The notes: generated by a model from the sequence alone, not told the origin. DNA of 16,209 nucleotides from Lysobacterales bacterium (GCA_020442545.1 JAGRJX010000174.1:1-16209), one strand, 5' to 3'; shown: positions 1-6,211, numbered from the stretch's first letter. Translations and numbers: made by a program.

Positions 1-2
1 CC

Positions 3-83
3 CAGGCCGGCGTCCTGCTCAGCACGCTCACGCTGACCGATCCCGCCCAGAGCGTCGAAACTGAACAACAGGAAGTAGGATGA
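3..83 (+). CDS. C-terminal tail of an unidentified gene cut by the window edge
   Basis: A reading frame open from the window edge (phase beginning at base 3) runs 26 codons to a TGA at 81-83. The peptide includes the stretch STLTLTDPAQSVETEQQE, which has an ordinary acidic, glutamine-rich protein tail. No start is visible and no family can be recognised from so few residues. The other two frames also stay open for part of this stretch, so coding is not proven. It would lie just upstream of, and in the same direction as, the toxin-antitoxin pair. Confidence 0.3.
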   Translation, partial: QAGVLLSTLTLTDPAQSVETEQQEVG

Positions 84-93
84 ATCGGCATTT

Positions 94-111
94 CGTATCC
101 TTTGGGATACG
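94..111 (+). promoter_or_regulatory. Inverted repeat, probable operator of the toxin-antitoxin pair
   Basis: CGTATCC (94-100) and GGATACG (105-111) are perfect inverted arms separated by TTTG. The repeat lies 9 bases upstream of the GTG at 120. Xre-type antitoxins usually repress their own operon through such repeats, so this is the likely site for the antitoxin encoded at 418-711. The alternative TTG start at 102 falls inside the repeat, which argues against that start. Operator function is inferred from position and symmetry. Confidence 0.5.
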
Positions 112-119
112 ATGCTGCC

Positions 120-365
120 GTGATCCGGATCAAGGCCACTGCTCAGTTCACCAACTGGCTTGACCGACTCCGTGACATCCAAGGCCGCGCCCGCATCCAG
201 GCGCTAATCCAACGGTTGAGCGGCGGCAATCCGGGAACCCATCGCGACCTTCGTTTCAGCCTTTCCGAACTGAAGATCGATGTCGGCCCGGGCTATCGCG
301 TCTACTACACGCGCCGAGGCGACGTGCTGATCATTCTGCTCTGCGGTGGCGACAAGGCCAGCTAA
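120..365 (+). CDS. RelE/ParE-superfamily toxin (HI1419/HigB-like killer protein), C-terminally truncated
   Basis: The product resembles small ribosome-dependent mRNA interferase toxins of the HI1419 (addiction module killer) type. Visible family motifs are FTNWLDRLRD near the N-terminus, then RARIQALIQRLSGGNPG, a SELKIDVGPGYRVYY core and the LLCGGDK signature near the end. The start is taken as GTG at 120, because family members begin MIxIxxTxxFxxWL; a TTG at 102 would add six residues and sits in the operator repeat. There is no strong ribosome-binding site. The frame stops at TAA (363-365) straight after CGGDKAS. The same frame continues RRDVQLAYTLAQELED to a TGA at 414-416, one base before the antitoxin ATG. 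Full-length members normally have Q at the stop position and a C-terminal helix like that continuation, so a C-to-T change of CAA to TAA probably removed it. Activity may be lost or weakened. Confidence 0.8.
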   Translation: MIRIKATAQFTNWLDRLRDIQGRARIQALIQRLSGGNPGTHRDLRFSLSELKIDVGPGYRVYYTRRGDVLIILLCGGDKAS

Positions 366-417
366 CGCCGGGACGTGCAACTGGCCTACACGTTGGCGCA
401 GGAACTGGAGGACTGAC

Positions 418-711
418 ATGGCAACCAAACTGCACGACTACGACGTCGCACAGCACCTCCGAAGCCCGGCGGAAATGGCGGCCTACCTCGAAGCCTCGAT
501 CATCGAAAGCGACGGCGACGCGGCATTCGTCGCACAGGCGCTCGGCGATATCGCCCGCGCCAAAGGCATGACCGCCCTCGCCCGCGAAACCGGCCTCGGC
601 CGCGAAAGCCTGTACAAGGCGCTATCCGCCGACGGCAACCCGCAGCTTGGTACCGTGCTAAAAGTTGCTAAAGCGCTGGGCTTGCAACTCAGCGTCAAAC
701 CAGCGGCGTGA
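418..711 (+). CDS. Antitoxin of HI1420/HigA-like family, Xre-type DNA-binding protein
   Basis: This 97-residue protein is the cognate antidote of the preceding toxin. The N-terminal part (DYDVAQHLRSPAEMAAYLEAS) is typical of the HI1420 addiction-module antidote family and probably contacts the toxin. A helix-turn-helix of Xre type follows at about residues 40-90, including MTALARETGLGRESLYKAL and GTVLKVAKALGLQLSV. The ATG at 418 was preferred over an in-frame ATG at 346, which would add 24 residues overlapping the toxin gene. GGAACTGGAGG just upstream supplies a ribosome-binding site. Toxin-first order is usual for HigB/HI1419 systems. The protein looks intact, unlike its toxin. It probably represses the operon through the repeat at 94-111. 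Confidence 0.85.
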   Translation: MATKLHDYDVAQHLRSPAEMAAYLEASIIESDGDAAFVAQALGDIARAKGMTALARETGLGRESLYKALSADGNPQLGTVLKVAKALGLQLSVKPAA

Positions 712-750
712 TATCCCTCGAGCTCACACTCAAGGCGACGTCGAATATGT

Positions 751-819
751 CGTCATCCCAGCGAAAGCTGGGATCCATGTTGTTGTTTTCAATGGATTCC
801 TGCTTTCGCAGGAATGACG
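751..819. repeat. REP/BIME-like imperfect palindrome
   Basis: Two copies of a short palindromic unit lie head to head. The first, CGTCATCCCAGCGAAAGCTG (751-770), continues into GGATCCA. The second, TGGATTCCTGCTTTCGCAGG (793-812), continues into AATGACG. Each unit forms its own hairpin (CCAGCGAAAGCTGG and CCTGCTTTCGCAGG), and the two units together form an imperfect stem of about 27 bp around a TG-rich loop. Units built on GTCATTCCCGCGAAAGCGGG are widespread intergenic repeats in proteobacteria. The element lies between the antitoxin and the next gene. It could be a BIME, a small MITE-like element or a bidirectional transcript-end hairpin. Confidence 0.75.
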
Positions 820-892
820 CCGAATAGCTATTTCAGCGCTGTCTCAATTCGTGTGATGAGTGCCAACCACTACTCCGAAACAGTGCGTAATC

Positions 893-1372
893 ATGACCTT
901 GGTTGCAAGAAAAGTACTTCGTGATCTCGAGTGCGCACATGCGCTTCTTGAGGTTGAAGAACGTCCAGAGCAATTTCGTGTGCTTTGGGTGGCTGGTGTT
1001 GCACTGGCTCGTGCCGTTGGCCATGTCCTGAACAAGGTGGATTCATCTCGCTCAGCAGAATTGCGTAGAGCTATTTCAATAGCCTATTCGGGCTGCAAGG
1101 CTGAGCGGAAGCTTCACCGAGTGTTCTTCGACTTCATCCTTGACGAACGCAATTCAGTGCTGAAGGAATATGAATTTGGGTTTCTTTCAGGCCCGACTGA
1201 AGTGTTGATTGTGCCTGTCGGGCATACCGAGATACTCGACCAGCAGCTGTTCTGTCCATTGGTTTCTGGGCACTTCGCCGGAGAAGACTGTCGTGATGTT
1301 CTAGGCATGGCGATTGATTGGTGGCATACACACCTGGATGCCATCGATTCGGTCGTCGCCGATCACAAATAA
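893..1372 (+). CDS. Hypothetical protein, soluble, AT-richer than its surroundings
   Basis: This 159-residue open frame encodes a soluble protein with no signal peptide or membrane segment. It begins MTLVARKVLRDLECAHALLE and includes WVAGVALARAVGHVLNKVD, a charged FFDFILDERNSVLKEYEFGF stretch and a tryptophan-rich C-terminal IDWWHTHLD. I do not assign a named family. The pattern resembles short orphan proteins found in accessory regions and cassettes, but that is an impression. The ATG at 893 was preferred; an in-frame GTG at 860 would add 11 residues, and neither has a clear ribosome-binding site. Codon use is visibly more A/T-ending than in neighbouring genes, suggesting recent acquisition. 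It lies between a REP-like palindrome and a broken DUF2200 gene. Confidence 0.7.
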   Translation: MTLVARKVLRDLECAHALLEVEERPEQFRVLWVAGVALARAVGHVLNKVDSSRSAELRRAISIAYSGCKAERKLHRVFFDFILDERNSVLKEYEFGFLSGPTEVLIVPVGHTEILDQQLFCPLVSGHFAGEDCRDVLGMAIDWWHTHLDAIDSVVADHK

Positions 1373-1424
1373 ACAGTTCACCGCAAGAAGTACAGCCTGC
1401 GATCAAGTCAATGAAGTCCAAGTC

Positions 1425-1758
1425 ATGACCCAACACCGCATCTTCAAAACCCCGTTCGCGAAGGTCTACCCGATGTACGTTCAGAAGGCGGAGCGCAAGA
1501 ACCGCACGAAGGACGAAGTGGATGAGGTCATCCGCTGGCTGACCGGCTACAGCCAGGGGCAGCTGCAGCAGCAGATCGACGCCGACAACGACTTCGGAAC
1601 CTTCTTCGCGCAGGCGTCGATGAACCCGCGCAGCGAGCTGATCCGTGGCGTGGTTTGCGGCATCCGCGTCGAAGACGTGGACGACCCGCTGATGCAGAAG
1701 ATCCGCTATGGGCGACGAACTCGCCAAGGGCAAGGCGATGGAAAGGATCCTGCGCTGA
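1425..1758 (+). pseudogene. DUF2200 family gene, frameshifted near the 3' end
   Basis: From ATG at 1425 the frame encodes MTQHRIFKTPFAKVYPMYVQ, then AERKNRTKDEVDEVIRWLTG, YSQ, a FFAQASMNP segment and RGVVCGIRVEDVDDPLMQ. This is a clear DUF2200 protein, a short family of unknown function. After KIRY (cgc tat, 1704-1709) the frame should continue with a few residues and then DELAKGKAMEKILR. That ending is present one frame over at 1714-1758 (DELAKGKAMERILR, stop TGA 1756-1758). Only four bases (gggc) separate the two parts, where about five codons are expected. A deletion of about 11 bases is therefore the simplest explanation. Read straight through, the frame runs on to a stop at 1818-1820 with an unrelated tail (GRRTRQGQGDGKDPALIRPA). 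The protein may be made with an altered end, but the gene is probably decaying. Confidence 0.75.
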
Positions 1759-2113
1759 TCCGGCCGGCAACCGGCGACCCGATGGTGCTGGCTGCACGAC
1801 GGCTGCATGCCAGCCCTTGAAAGCCGGCAGGAAGGCCGCATCCTGCACCCGGAAGCTCGCAAGTAGCGGCAACTTGGACTAGCCTACGCAGCATCACGAC
1901 GCCGCCGGCTCCCGGCTGGCGATCCACCGCTGAAAAAAGTCGTTTCGCGCGTGTCCGCTGCGCAGGGCGGGAGCTGCTCCGAACGGCAGCCGAAACGGCG
2001 GTAATTCCGTAGCCCGCCTCCGCCTGTCGCGAACCGACGCAACCTTTGCAGCACCCGTCTCGCCCGGCGCCAGGCGCACCGAGGCGAACCATTTTTCTTG
2101 AGATGATCCGAAC
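1759..2113. other. Gene-free stretch between the DUF2200 remnant and rnk
   Basis: About 355 bases without a gene I can support. A short hairpin (GCCGG-caa-CCGGC, 1763-1775) follows the DUF2200 remnant but lacks a T-run. The rest is GC-rich, and open frames on either strand look like shadows with arginine- and alanine-rich translations. It must contain the rnk promoter and leader; I see no convincing -35/-10 pair. The bases just before rnk (TTTTTCTTGAGATGATCCG) offer only a weak GAG as a ribosome-binding site. Confidence 0.4.
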
Positions 2114-2527
2114 ATGAACAGCAAGCCGAAAATCACCATCTCCTCGCTGGACGCCGAGCGTCTGGAGACCCTGCTCGACTCGCTTCCGCAGGGTGCATTC
2201 CCGGGCAAGTCGGACCTGATGGCCGAACTCGACCGCGCCGATATCGTGGCGCCAAAGGAAATGCCGCCCACGGTGATCACCATGAACTCGCGGGTTCGCT
2301 TCAGCGTGGAATCATCGGCCGATGACTTCACGCTGACACTGGTGTACCCCAAGGACATGGACGGCAGCAGCGACCGGATATCGATTCTCGCGCCGGTCGG
2401 CAGCGCGCTGCTGGGTCTTTCCGTGGGCGCCACCATCGAGTGGCCCAAGCCGGGCGGCGGCGTGCTGAACGTCCGCGTCGAGGAAGTGGTGTACCAGCCG
2501 GAACGTGCCGGCGAATTCCACCGCTGA
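2114..2527 (+). CDS. rnk: Rnk, regulator of nucleoside diphosphate kinase (GreA/GreB C-terminal-like)
   Basis: This 137-residue protein matches Rnk in length and motifs. Rnk binds RNA polymerase near the secondary channel and was first described as a regulator of nucleoside diphosphate kinase. The N-terminal Rnk-type coiled coil is short (ITISSLDAERLETLLDSLP, residues 8-26). It is followed by the family link LDRADIVAPKEMPPTVITMN. The C-terminal half is the FKBP-like domain shared with Gre factors: MNSRVRF, then TLTLVYPKDMDG, then SILAPVGSALLGLSVGATIE and a final VEEVVYQPERAGEF. The start ATG at 2114 is fixed by the family N-terminus. An upstream ATG at 2103 opens only a four-codon frame that overlaps the start. 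The gene stands alone and converges with the minus-strand secreted-protein cluster. Confidence 0.9.
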   Translation: MNSKPKITISSLDAERLETLLDSLPQGAFPGKSDLMAELDRADIVAPKEMPPTVITMNSRVRFSVESSADDFTLTLVYPKDMDGSSDRISILAPVGSALLGLSVGATIEWPKPGGGVLNVRVEEVVYQPERAGEFHR

Positions 2528-2545
2528 GACAGCGAAAGTTGTCTC
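2526..2545 (+). terminator. Stem-loop overlapping the rnk stop codon, possible weak terminator
   Basis: GAGACAGC-GAAA-GTTGTCTC forms an eight-pair stem (one G-T pair) closed by a GNRA-type GAAA tetraloop. It begins inside the rnk stop codon. No T-tract follows (GCACC), so it is not a classical intrinsic terminator. It could protect the 3' end of the transcript or act with Rho. Confidence 0.3.
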
Positions 2546-2706
2546 GCACCAGCAAACCCGCATCCCCACGCGGAACGTCTTCCTCGCAATCCTGGGAGGC
2601 CGGCGCTCGATGCCGGAAGAGTGCGACCACAAGCGTCAAAGACGATTTCCGGCTGGATGGACGGGGCTCGCGGCAACGGAATGGCTGACGATGGTACTGG
2701 CCACTG

Positions 2707-3276
2707 TCAGGGCAGAATGTCGAAGGACAGGTCGAGACAGAACCGCTCAACACCCAGGCTCTCATGCGTGGCGGTGATGCGCACATCATTGTGCCCGCGG
2801 AATCGTTCCAGACGATCAGGTACCGCAAACGTCATGCCCGGTGGGTTGATGGAGTAGGTCCCGGGCGCAAATGGACATTTGCAGTTCGAGTTTGTAACGG
2901 GGCAGTCCACCGGGTCGGCAATGCCCCAGATCTCGCCAAAGTGCTGCTCCAGAGTCTGGCAGAGGTTGTACTCGCAGCTCCCCGTCAGCGCGTCCAGACA
3001 GGGCAGCAGACGGCCATTGACCCGATGCACTACGCGGACCCGATAGACATCCGCGGAAGAAACATTGAAGTGCCTTGACTCCACTTTGATCGTCACACTG
3101 GCCTCGCCGCCAGCTACCCATGTCTCCGGCGCCAAGTTCAGGCTCGAAACGCTGATCGAGGCATCCGGCCCGCCGCAATTGGCCCAGCCGAACCCATGAG
3201 CCGGCGGTGTCGCCAGGAAAGCCAGAACAAGGCCTGCAGTCACAAGGCAATTCATCATGCGGTGCAGCATGTACAT
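2707..3276 (-). CDS. Secreted ML-domain protein, GM2-activator-like (paralogue 1)
   Basis: This is a 189-residue exported protein. A signal peptide (residues 1-28, hydrophobic core CLVTAGLVLAFLA) ends at AHG before FGWANC. The mature part follows the GM2-activator form of the ML lipid-recognition fold. It starts with F-x-W-x-NC and has LNLAP, the RLLPC...TGSCEY..C region, DCP...CKCPFAPGTYS, a VPD segment and RFCLDLSFDI at the end. All eight mature cysteines fall in the order and approximate spacing of human GM2 activator, which has four disulfides and lifts single lipids or glycolipids out of membranes. A lipid-binding role outside the cytoplasm is inferred by homology. The ATG at 3276 has GGAG ten bases upstream; in-frame ATGs at 3270, 3258 and 3255 are alternatives. 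It is the last gene of a minus-strand cluster, 135 bases after its paralogue. Confidence 0.75.
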   Translation of the reverse strand: MYMLHRMMNCLVTAGLVLAFLATPPAHGFGWANCGGPDASISVSSLNLAPETWVAGGEASVTIKVESRHFNVSSADVYRVRVVHRVNGRLLPCLDALTGSCEYNLCQTLEQHFGEIWGIADPVDCPVTNSNCKCPFAPGTYSINPPGMTFAVPDRLERFRGHNDVRITATHESLGVERFCLDLSFDILP

Positions 3277-3411
3277 CAGCTGGCGACTCCAGCGGGTGCC
3301 AATGTCAATTGAGTGCATTTCATGGCGTCTCGAAGCCCACCGCAAGGCGCAGGGCGAACGGCGGAGATCTGACACCCGAGAAAGTCTGTAGTCGTAACAG
3401 ACAACCTGCAG

Positions 3412-3993
3412 CTAGCGGAGGCAATACTTCGGCTCACAGGGCTCATCGGCAACACAGGCGGGTTCCTCGCAACGGTAGACCTCGAATGCTGCCTCGATGC
3501 AGGCGTCCAATACGCCATTGCCGTCAAACGCCTTGACCAGGTATTGGTTCTGACCGAGGAAGCGCTCGCCCTGTACCGGTAGCGTCAACGTTGAACCCGG
3601 CGCGGGAATCGCATAAGTCCCTGATCGATACGGGCACTGGCAAGGCACAAAGGGTTGTGTGGCGCAGGTGCTGACGGGGTGTTCATTCAGCAATGCGCAG
3701 ACATTGTCATAAGTACAACTGCCCACCAGCGGACCCAGGCAGGGCAGCAGTCGCCCATCGACCCGGTGTTCGATCCGGATCAACATGTCCTGGGCGACGG
3801 TCACATCCCTGGCCAGGTCAAACTGACCCACCACCGAAACCGCTTGCCCGAATTCAATTGGCACCGGAAGAATGCCGAATGAGGTGAGCCAAGTGCTACC
3901 GGCTGGCGTGCAATTGCTCCAGCTGTACGCCTGCACCGGCAGCGCCAAGAGGTGGCCGGCCAACAGCAATACCACCAGACAATACGATTTCAT
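3412..3993 (-). CDS. Secreted ML-domain protein, GM2-activator-like (paralogue 2), with Cys-rich tail
   Basis: This 193-residue exported protein is a diverged paralogue of the next gene. A signal peptide (residues 1-22, core CLVVLLLAGHLLAL) ends PVQA before YSWSNC. Motifs shared with paralogue 1 and GM2 activator are W-x-NC at the mature start, GRLLPCLGPLVGSCTYDNVC, a STC...PCQCPYRSGTYAIP block, a RFLGQNQYLV strand and a late cysteine in LDACIEAAFEV. The eight family cysteines are therefore present. Beyond the usual end of the fold it adds about 20 residues with four more cysteines (YRC, PAC, EPC, YCLR), which paralogue 1 lacks. The ATG at 3993 directly precedes the signal peptide; an in-frame ATG at 4062 would overlap the upstream gene. 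It starts 43 bases after the beta-helix gene and is probably co-transcribed with it. Confidence 0.72.
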   Translation of the reverse strand: MKSYCLVVLLLAGHLLALPVQAYSWSNCTPAGSTWLTSFGILPVPIEFGQAVSVVGQFDLARDVTVAQDMLIRIEHRVDGRLLPCLGPLVGSCTYDNVCALLNEHPVSTCATQPFVPCQCPYRSGTYAIPAPGSTLTLPVQGERFLGQNQYLVKAFDGNGVLDACIEAAFEVYRCEEPACVADEPCEPKYCLR

Positions 3994-4036
3994 GCGATGC
4001 GTGCGCCGTCGGCAATCTGCTGCGTGCGGATGGCCG

Positions 4037-5845
4037 TCATGGCGACTCGAAGCCATCGGCAAAAATCTCCGGCGGCAGCACGAAGCTGACGTTCAGCGTG
4101 CAGCTGCCGGAGAGCGGCGCGGTGGTGTAGACGCTGCCCGCCAACGAACCACCGCAGCCGTTGACCGTGCCAATGAACCAGCCCGGTTCCGGTGTGAGCA
4201 GCAGCGCAATCTCGCTGACGCCCGGATAGTCAGCACTGCATTGCGTGGCATTGCCGGCGCTGCAGGCGTTGATGGCGCCGGATAGCGGTGCTGGCGGAGT
4301 CTCGGCGCTGACGCTCCCGGTGCCGCTGACCGTGACGCTGACGGTGACCGGTACCAGCCGCTCCACCGCGCCCAGATCACATCCAGCACCCTGTGGCCGC
4401 AGCAGATCGCGCTGATCGTCACTGGCGCATTCGCTGCTGTTTCCGGCATCCAGCGCAGGACTGCCTACCGCCGGCTGCATCGTCAACGTGAAGCCGCCGT
4501 TGTCCTGCAAGGCGCCTAGCAGCGGATCGGCGTCGATGATGCCACCGCCGCTGCAGTCGCTGCCGACAGGGCATCCGCCGGCGACGATGCTGTCGCTGAT
4601 CGTTGGCGTTGCGCTGTTGCTGGCGACTTCGGCATCAAGGTTGACGGCGCTGTCACCCCAGAGAATCACGTTGGCCAGCGACGGCGCGCTGGCACCGCCA
4701 CTGATGGCTTCGCTGTAGATCGCGCCACCGTCGTTGTCCGCCGTGTTGGCGTTGAACGTGACGTTGCGCAGCTGCGGACTGCTGGCACCGCCGCCACGCG
4801 CGTGATTGAACAGCGCACCGCCGTCGTTGGCGGCATTGGCGTGGAAGGTCACGTTGGTCAGCTGTGGCTCGCTGCTGCCGGCCAGACCGTGGCTGGTGAT
4901 TGCGCCGCCCTCTTCCGTGGCGCTGTTGGCGTCGAAGGTTGCGCCATCGAGCAGCGGACTGCTGCTGCCGTACATGCCGAGGCTGTAGATCGCACCGCCG
5001 CTGGCATCGGCCTGGTTGCCGGTGAAGCTGACATCGACCAGCTGCGGGCTGCTGCTACCGTCCTGGGCGTGGTTATGCATCGCGCCGCCGATCTGTCCAG
5101 CCGTATTCGCGATGAAACGCACGCGATCCAGCAGAGGGCTGCTGGCGCCATTGACGCCGCGGTTGTACAACGCGCCGCCGGAGTAAACCGCGTGATTGCC
5201 GATGAAATCGAGATTGCTGAGCGCAGGACTGCATTCGCCGCCTTCGCCGTTGCAGTAAAGGCCACCACCGCGCCCATCGGGTTGCCAGGGATCAGTGCTG
5301 TCAGCCAAACCACCGGTGATCACCAGCCCGTCGATGCGCGTGCTCTGAGTAATCGCGCCGTTCAGCGTTTCGCCATCGACCCACAGCACATGCAGGCTGT
5401 TGGCGCCGACAATGTCCGCCGCGCTCGCCGTGACGCCGTCGGCATCGACCGTATCGTTGCCGTCGATATCACCGGACAGCACGGTTCGATTGATGGCCGG
5501 ATCGCGCTGTTCAAACACGGTCTCGGATCCGTCAAAGCCACCATACAGCGACAGCTTGCGATCAATGGTGAAGCGGGCTTCGCGCTCTGCTGTGGTGACC
5601 GCCGGCGGACTGGCCGGCGCGACCGGCTTGTAGACGCCGGCTGCCACCCAGATAACGTCACAGGCGGGACTGGCAAGCGCACTTTGCAGGTTCAGCGCCT
5701 GCGCCGACCAGTCGCTGCCGTCGCCCCCGGCGGTGCCAAACGGCGTAATCCGACAAATTGCGCCTTGGGCCGGCGTTGCCAGCACGCTGCAAATGACCAG
5801 CACAGTCAGCAGCGATCTGCACAATCGTGCGGAACGGCACGCCAT
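4037..5845 (-). CDS. Secreted parallel beta-helix / choice-of-anchor Q domain protein
   Basis: This protein of about 602 residues is exported. The signal peptide has a basic start and the core LLTVLVICSVLATPAQGA. A region of CDVIWVAAGVYKP, LYGGFDGSE and VLSGDIDGND is typical of Pmp-like/choice-of-anchor Q proteins. Seven rungs of about 30 residues follow (pattern SSPxLxNVTFxANxAxxxGGAIYS), forming a right-handed beta-helix. Next come the choice-of-anchor signature GGFTLTMQPAVGSPALDAG and DLGAVE. The C-terminal domain (GTGSVS, CGG, GSCTLNVSF) is a bacterial-repeat/InlB-B-like fold with paired cysteines, and the protein ends EIFADGFESP. The ATG at 5845 has AAGGTGG eight bases upstream; ATG at 5872 (AGGGG upstream) would add nine residues. 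The role is probably surface display or adhesion, with no enzymatic motif seen. It heads the cluster with the two ML-domain genes. Confidence 0.85.
   Translation of the reverse strand: MACRSARLCRSLLTVLVICSVLATPAQGAICRITPFGTAGGDGSDWSAQALNLQSALASPACDVIWVAAGVYKPVAPASPPAVTTAEREARFTIDRKLSLYGGFDGSETVFEQRDPAINRTVLSGDIDGNDTVDADGVTASAADIVGANSLHVLWVDGETLNGAITQSTRIDGLVITGGLADSTDPWQPDGRGGGLYCNGEGGECSPALSNLDFIGNHAVYSGGALYNRGVNGASSPLLDRVRFIANTAGQIGGAMHNHAQDGSSSPQLVDVSFTGNQADASGGAIYSLGMYGSSSPLLDGATFDANSATEEGGAITSHGLAGSSEPQLTNVTFHANAANDGGALFNHARGGGASSPQLRNVTFNANTADNDGGAIYSEAISGGASAPSLANVILWGDSAVNLDAEVASNSATPTISDSIVAGGCPVGSDCSGGGIIDADPLLGALQDNGGFTLTMQPAVGSPALDAGNSSECASDDQRDLLRPQGAGCDLGAVERLVPVTVSVTVSGTGSVSAETPPAPLSGAINACSAGNATQCSADYPGVSEIALLLTPEPGWFIGTVNGCGGSLAGSVYTTAPLSGSCTLNVSFVLPPEIFADGFESP
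4640..5230 (-). repeat. Seven tandem 90-bp coding repeats (beta-helix rungs)
   Basis: Degenerate units lie within the beta-helix gene. On the plus strand the marker CTG(C/T)GG(A/G/C)CTGCTG and its variants recur at about 4771, 4861, 4951, 5041, 5131 and 5221, that is at exactly 90-base steps, with one further unit of 93 bases toward 4678. Each unit encodes one 30-residue rung. The strict spacing suggests growth by in-register tandem duplication followed by divergence. Confidence 0.8.
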
Positions 5846-6211
5846 CCAATCATCCACCTTACCGGTCAACATGAGGCTTGGTTCCCCTGCAACCTTCTTT
5901 CGCCAATATCGACAGCCGGCCGGGCCCCATGCGCACTGACATCAACCCGGTGTGTCGATCAAGGGTAAAGCTACCATGGTGAAAACACTGTTGCCCAAGA
6001 ATCGTCGACCGCGACCAGTCAGCCAGTGATTTGCCGCAGGTCGGCGATTTCGCTTCGCCGTTGGCATCAATCCGACTGGGCAAGTCAGGCGCGCAATTCA
6101 CGGCGCAACACTCGCCGGTAAATCTGCTCGGTCGCCTGCTGATCGCCGACGGGCACTTCCCGGCGACGAACACCGATTCGCGGAAACCACGGAACCGAGA
6201 TCGGATATGCC
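5846..6211. other. Gene-free stretch between sensor kinase and beta-helix gene
   Basis: About 366 bases (or 339 if the beta-helix gene starts at 5872) without a supported gene. It must hold the end of the kinase transcript and the promoter of the secreted-protein cluster, both read on the minus strand. A six-pair stem with a 12-base loop (TCGCCG and CGGCGA arms near 6145-6170) has no T-run. I found no convincing -35/-10 pair. Open frames here on either strand have no recognisable protein features. Confidence 0.4.

Noticed and set aside
1373..1424. Gap after the orphan gene examined for an integron attC site
   Set aside because: No paired core sites or imperfect palindrome of attC type were seen between the two genes.
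1894..2676. Minus-strand open frame of 260 codons covering rnk and its upstream region
   Set aside because: It is fully antisense to rnk, a recognisable gene, and shows only Ser/Arg/Pro-rich shadow composition.
4640..5230. Regular repeats considered as a CRISPR array
   Set aside because: There are no short identical repeats with unique spacers. The 90-base units are degenerate and in frame, and encode beta-helix rungs.
4802..5968. Long plus-strand open frame (388 codons) antisense to the beta-helix gene
   Set aside because: It mirrors the repeat structure of the real gene, which has a signal peptide and domains. The antisense translation is Ala/Arg/Gly-rich with no recognisable motif.
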